A DNA stretch of 64,000 nucleotides from RBG-16-57-11 sp964503145. GTDB taxonomy: Bacteria; Chloroflexota; Anaerolineae; Anaerolineales; UBA4823. Made by a program: the position numbers and the translations under genes. Of this stretch, positions 61,003-64,000 are shown one piece after another (within the stretch, counting starts at the first letter, position 1; each line of letters begins with the position of its first letter). The stretch is from positions 1-64,000 of the forward strand of contig CAZCYV010000006.1 in the NCBI GenBank assembly GCA_964503145.1, given 5' to 3'. The notes under the pieces were generated by a model. The model was not told the origin of the DNA and ran no database searches. It saw nothing but the letters and a program-made list of their open reading frames with translations.

Positions 61003-61280
61003 CCTTCGCCTCGCCCAGGCCGTCGGGCGGCCTGCACTGCCCAGCCCGCCAGCAGCGCTGCGCTGGCCAGGTATCCCAGGTGCTCCAACAGGTTGAACCC
61101 CGTCCGCCAGGCGACGCCCTCCAGCACGGTGAAGATCAGCGCCAGCAAATACGCCAGGAAGCTGCCCAGCAACAGGCGGTAGCCGGGGAATTCCTGGAGG
61201 CGCAGCAGGTTGGCCTGGAAGAAGAACAACAGGCCCAGGCCCAGCAGGAGAGAGACGATCTCGTTCTCAGCAAAGGTCAT
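60999..61280 (-). CDS. Small three-helix membrane protein cotranscribed with the PAS protein
   Basis: 93 residues with three hydrophobic segments (IVSLLLGLGLLFFFQANLL, LLLGSFLAYLLALIFTVL, LGYLASAALLAGWAVQAA) and a basic C-terminus. No family recognised. The four-base overlap with the PAS gene and comparable helix layout to that protein's N-terminus suggest a membrane partner. A TTG-rich gap of 370 bases lies upstream, with a regulator remnant and the HigBA promoter. Confidence 0.7.
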   Translation of the reverse strand: MTFAENEIVSLLLGLGLLFFFQANLLRLQEFPGYRLLLGSFLAYLLALIFTVLEGVAWRTGFNLLEHLGYLASAALLAGWAVQAARRPGRGEG

Positions 61281-61481
61281 GGTTGCCCAGGCTCAGCCGT
61301 CGGCTGGCCGCCCCGGTCGCTGCTACCCGGGGATGGCCAGGCCGGAACGATGCTCGAGTTTGCTTGAGTTAAGGTTAAGATATCCGTTGTTCAATTTTAT
61401 CAAAATGATCCCTGAAAGGACAGAGGTTGCCCGCCGCGCCTGACAGTTTTGTCAAAGGGTGTTGGCGCCGGCCATGCCCAG

Positions 61482-61578
61482 GCGGAACGGCGGCGGGGGC
61501 AGATGGAGCCTGGCGGCCAGCAGGGGGCGGACATGGGTCAACGATATCCCCAGCAGGCGGCGAACGGCGCGCCAAACT
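61482..61578 (-). pseudogene. Inverted, frameshifted MalT-like regulator start fragment
   Basis: On the - strand this matches 47093-47191 at roughly 90%: the same upstream block, then ATGTCCGCCCC with one T missing relative to the other copy, which puts the conserved LLA.(K/R)L.LPPPP reading out of frame. Only about 20 codons remain before similarity ends. Confidence 0.65.
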
Positions 61579-61604
61579 GCTCAGCCGACGACGGCATTGC
61601 ACGC

Positions 61605-61633
61605 TTGCACGGTATCCGTGAATGTGATAAAAT
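61605..61633 (+). promoter_or_regulatory. Promoter of the higBA pair
   Basis: TTGCAC (61605-61610), 17 bases, TAAAAT (61628-61633), with the toxin GTG 18 bases further on. Autoregulation by HigA binding here would be usual for the family. Confidence 0.65.
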
Positions 61634-61650
61634 TTGTTGGCGAGGCCTGA

Positions 61651-61944
61651 GTGATCCTCTCTTTTGGCGACCCCGGCACCGAAGACCTGTATCATGGCCG
61701 CCCAACTGCGCGGGTGCGGCGATACCCAGCCAGCATCATCCCGGCTGCCTTGCGCAAGCTGGATATGCTGGCCAGGGCGCATGCTCTCATCGACCTGCGC
61801 GCCCCGCCGGGAAACCGCCTGGAGGCCTTGAAAGGCGACCGGGAAGGCTTTTATAGCATTCGCATCAACGACCAGTACCGGATCGTTTTCCGCTGGGAAG
61901 GTCATGATGCCAGCGAAGTATCCATCGTCGATTATCATGCCTGA
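61651..61944 (+). CDS. higB: HigB/RelE-family toxin
   Basis: 97 residues starting with GTG 61651, whose MILSFGDPGTEDLYHG matches the N-terminus of HigB toxins. RKLDMLARAHALIDLRAPPGN near 35-55 and YSIRINDQYRIVFRW near 68-82 are the conserved strands, the latter with the Arg and Tyr residues of ribosome-dependent mRNA interferases. HigB cleaves mRNA on translating ribosomes and is neutralised by the adjacent HigA. The toxin-first order is characteristic of higBA. Confidence 0.93.
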   Translation: MILSFGDPGTEDLYHGRPTARVRRYPASIIPAALRKLDMLARAHALIDLRAPPGNRLEALKGDREGFYSIRINDQYRIVFRWEGHDASEVSIVDYHA

Positions 61945-61959
61945 GTTCAGGAGGCGTCT

Positions 61960-62247
61960 ATGTTGCCCGAAAACCGCATCCCGACCCATCCTGGGGAAGT
62001 CCTGCTCGAGGAATTTCTGATCCCCATGGGGCTGAGCCAGGTGGCTTTTGCCCGGCATATCGGCGTGCCGGTTCAGCGCATCAACGAAATCGTGCGCGGC
62101 AAGCGCGGCGTGACCCCCGACACGGCCTGGCTGTTTGCCCAGGCCCTGGGTACGACGCCCGAGTTCTGGATCAACCTGCAGAGCGCCTATGATTTGGCGC
62201 GACATCGCCCAACCCGGCAAATCCAGCCCATTGCTGCTACAGCATGA
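61960..62247 (+). CDS. higA: HigA-family HTH antitoxin
   Basis: 95 residues, AGGAGG upstream, 15 bases after the toxin. IPTHPGEVLLEEFLIPMGLSQ near 8-27 and the HTH VAFARHIGVPVQRINEIVRG with RGVTPDTAWLFAQALG and FWINLQSAYDL are textbook HigA. It binds HigB and represses the operon. The pair is probably mobile or recently gained, next to a restriction-type methyltransferase. Confidence 0.95.
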   Translation: MLPENRIPTHPGEVLLEEFLIPMGLSQVAFARHIGVPVQRINEIVRGKRGVTPDTAWLFAQALGTTPEFWINLQSAYDLARHRPTRQIQPIAATA

Positions 62248-62284
62248 ACGAGATGTTGTCTGCCCCAACGCAGCGCCGCCGCCC

Positions 62285-62312
62285 TTGACCTCGGCGGGCG
62301 GGGGGCTATAAT
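62285..62312 (+). promoter_or_regulatory. Promoter after higA, towards the methyltransferase
   Basis: TTGACC (62285-62290), 16 bases, TATAAT (62307-62312). A second, weaker TTAGAC (62500) / TATACT (62524) pair with an 18-base spacer lies closer to the methyltransferase start. The 313-bp gap has no recognised gene. Confidence 0.6.
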
Positions 62313-62560
62313 TGAGTTTGACATCTCTCATGGCGGCCCGATCTGTGGTCTGCCGAACACCTCCGATTGGGCGGCTGTGGGTGGCCTGGCGGAGAAGCCG
62401 TATGGTATCTGTGAGAAGATATATTCTGCAGCGTTTTTGCAGCATAGCAGGAGCCCAGAGAATCATCAGTTGGGCAGCCTCTCAACTTGTGGTGAGCAGT
62501 TAGACGTATCGGCGACTGTGCTGTATACTTGTTTCAACTGTTGCAATTTTGGAGTGCAAA

Positions 62561-63990
<1,430 letters not shown>

Positions 63991-63994
<4 letters not shown>

Positions 63995-64000
63995 TGCCCT
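63991..64000 (+). CDS. Possible start of next gene (edge-truncated)
   Basis: ATG at 63991 overlaps the methyltransferase stop as ATGA, with GGAGAA nine bases upstream (63981). Only three codons are in the window, so nothing can be said of the product. Confidence 0.35.

Noticed and set aside
62312..62503. 63-codon frame between higA and the methyltransferase
   Set aside because: No ribosome site, no recognisable features; more likely untranslated leader.

Overview
The window looks like a chromosomal scaffold from a high-GC member of the Chloroflexota, probably Anaerolineae-like. The taxonomy is inferred from four exported proteins carrying a YLPLV-type motif just after the signal peptide (a habit I associate with that phylum), together with M29 aminopeptidase, BtpA-family and MalT-like LuxR sequences. 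Two runs of exactly 100 N lie inside repeat arrays, so this is probably a scaffolded draft or metagenome assembly.

Bases 1-34300 form a large surface-polysaccharide locus, almost all on the + strand with many ATGA-type overlaps. It holds an ABC-2 exporter (wzm/wzt), at least eight glycosyltransferases, a nucleotidyltransferase, an O-antigen ligase/polymerase-like membrane protein, a GT39-like membrane transferase, two FemAB/GNAT-like proteins, a NodB-like deacetylase, a polyprenyl-phosphate sugar-phosphotransferase, a Wzz/BY-kinase fusion, WbpB/WbpD/WbpE-like enzymes and a WecB/WbpI-like 2-epimerase. Together they can make nucleotide sugars (an N-acylated 3-amino uronic-acid type is likely), start a lipid-linked glycan, elongate it and export it. 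Exported beta-propeller and DNRLRE-type proteins sit among them. An M28 peptidase gene in this block is interrupted by an in-frame TGA followed by a SECIS-like hairpin.

Bases 34489-45012 hold a ParA ATPase and a YbaK-like deacylase, then, behind a consensus promoter, a LsrB/RhaS-type sugar ABC importer (binding lipoprotein, double ATPase, two permeases), an M29 aminopeptidase, an FGGY kinase and a BtpA-family protein: a import-and-phosphorylate catabolic operon for an unidentified sugar.

Bases 45058-52900 are an accessory region on the - strand. It contains CPBP, DUF998 and SDR genes, two SLC13/RCK transporters, a 243-bp direct repeat (two copies, about 93% identical), one well-formed integron attC-like site and one degraded one, and a fragment of a MalT-like regulator. 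It looks like a small integron-cassette-type cluster without a visible integrase.

Bases 53122-64000 carry a second set of exported proteins, a small LuxR-type regulator behind a consensus promoter whose spacer holds a GAAC-N4-GTTC (LexA/DinR-like) operator, a pair of small proteins sharing an N-terminal motif, a membrane PAS protein without output domain, a HigBA toxin-antitoxin pair and an AT-richer DNA methyltransferase at the right edge. No rRNA, tRNA or CRISPR was recognised.
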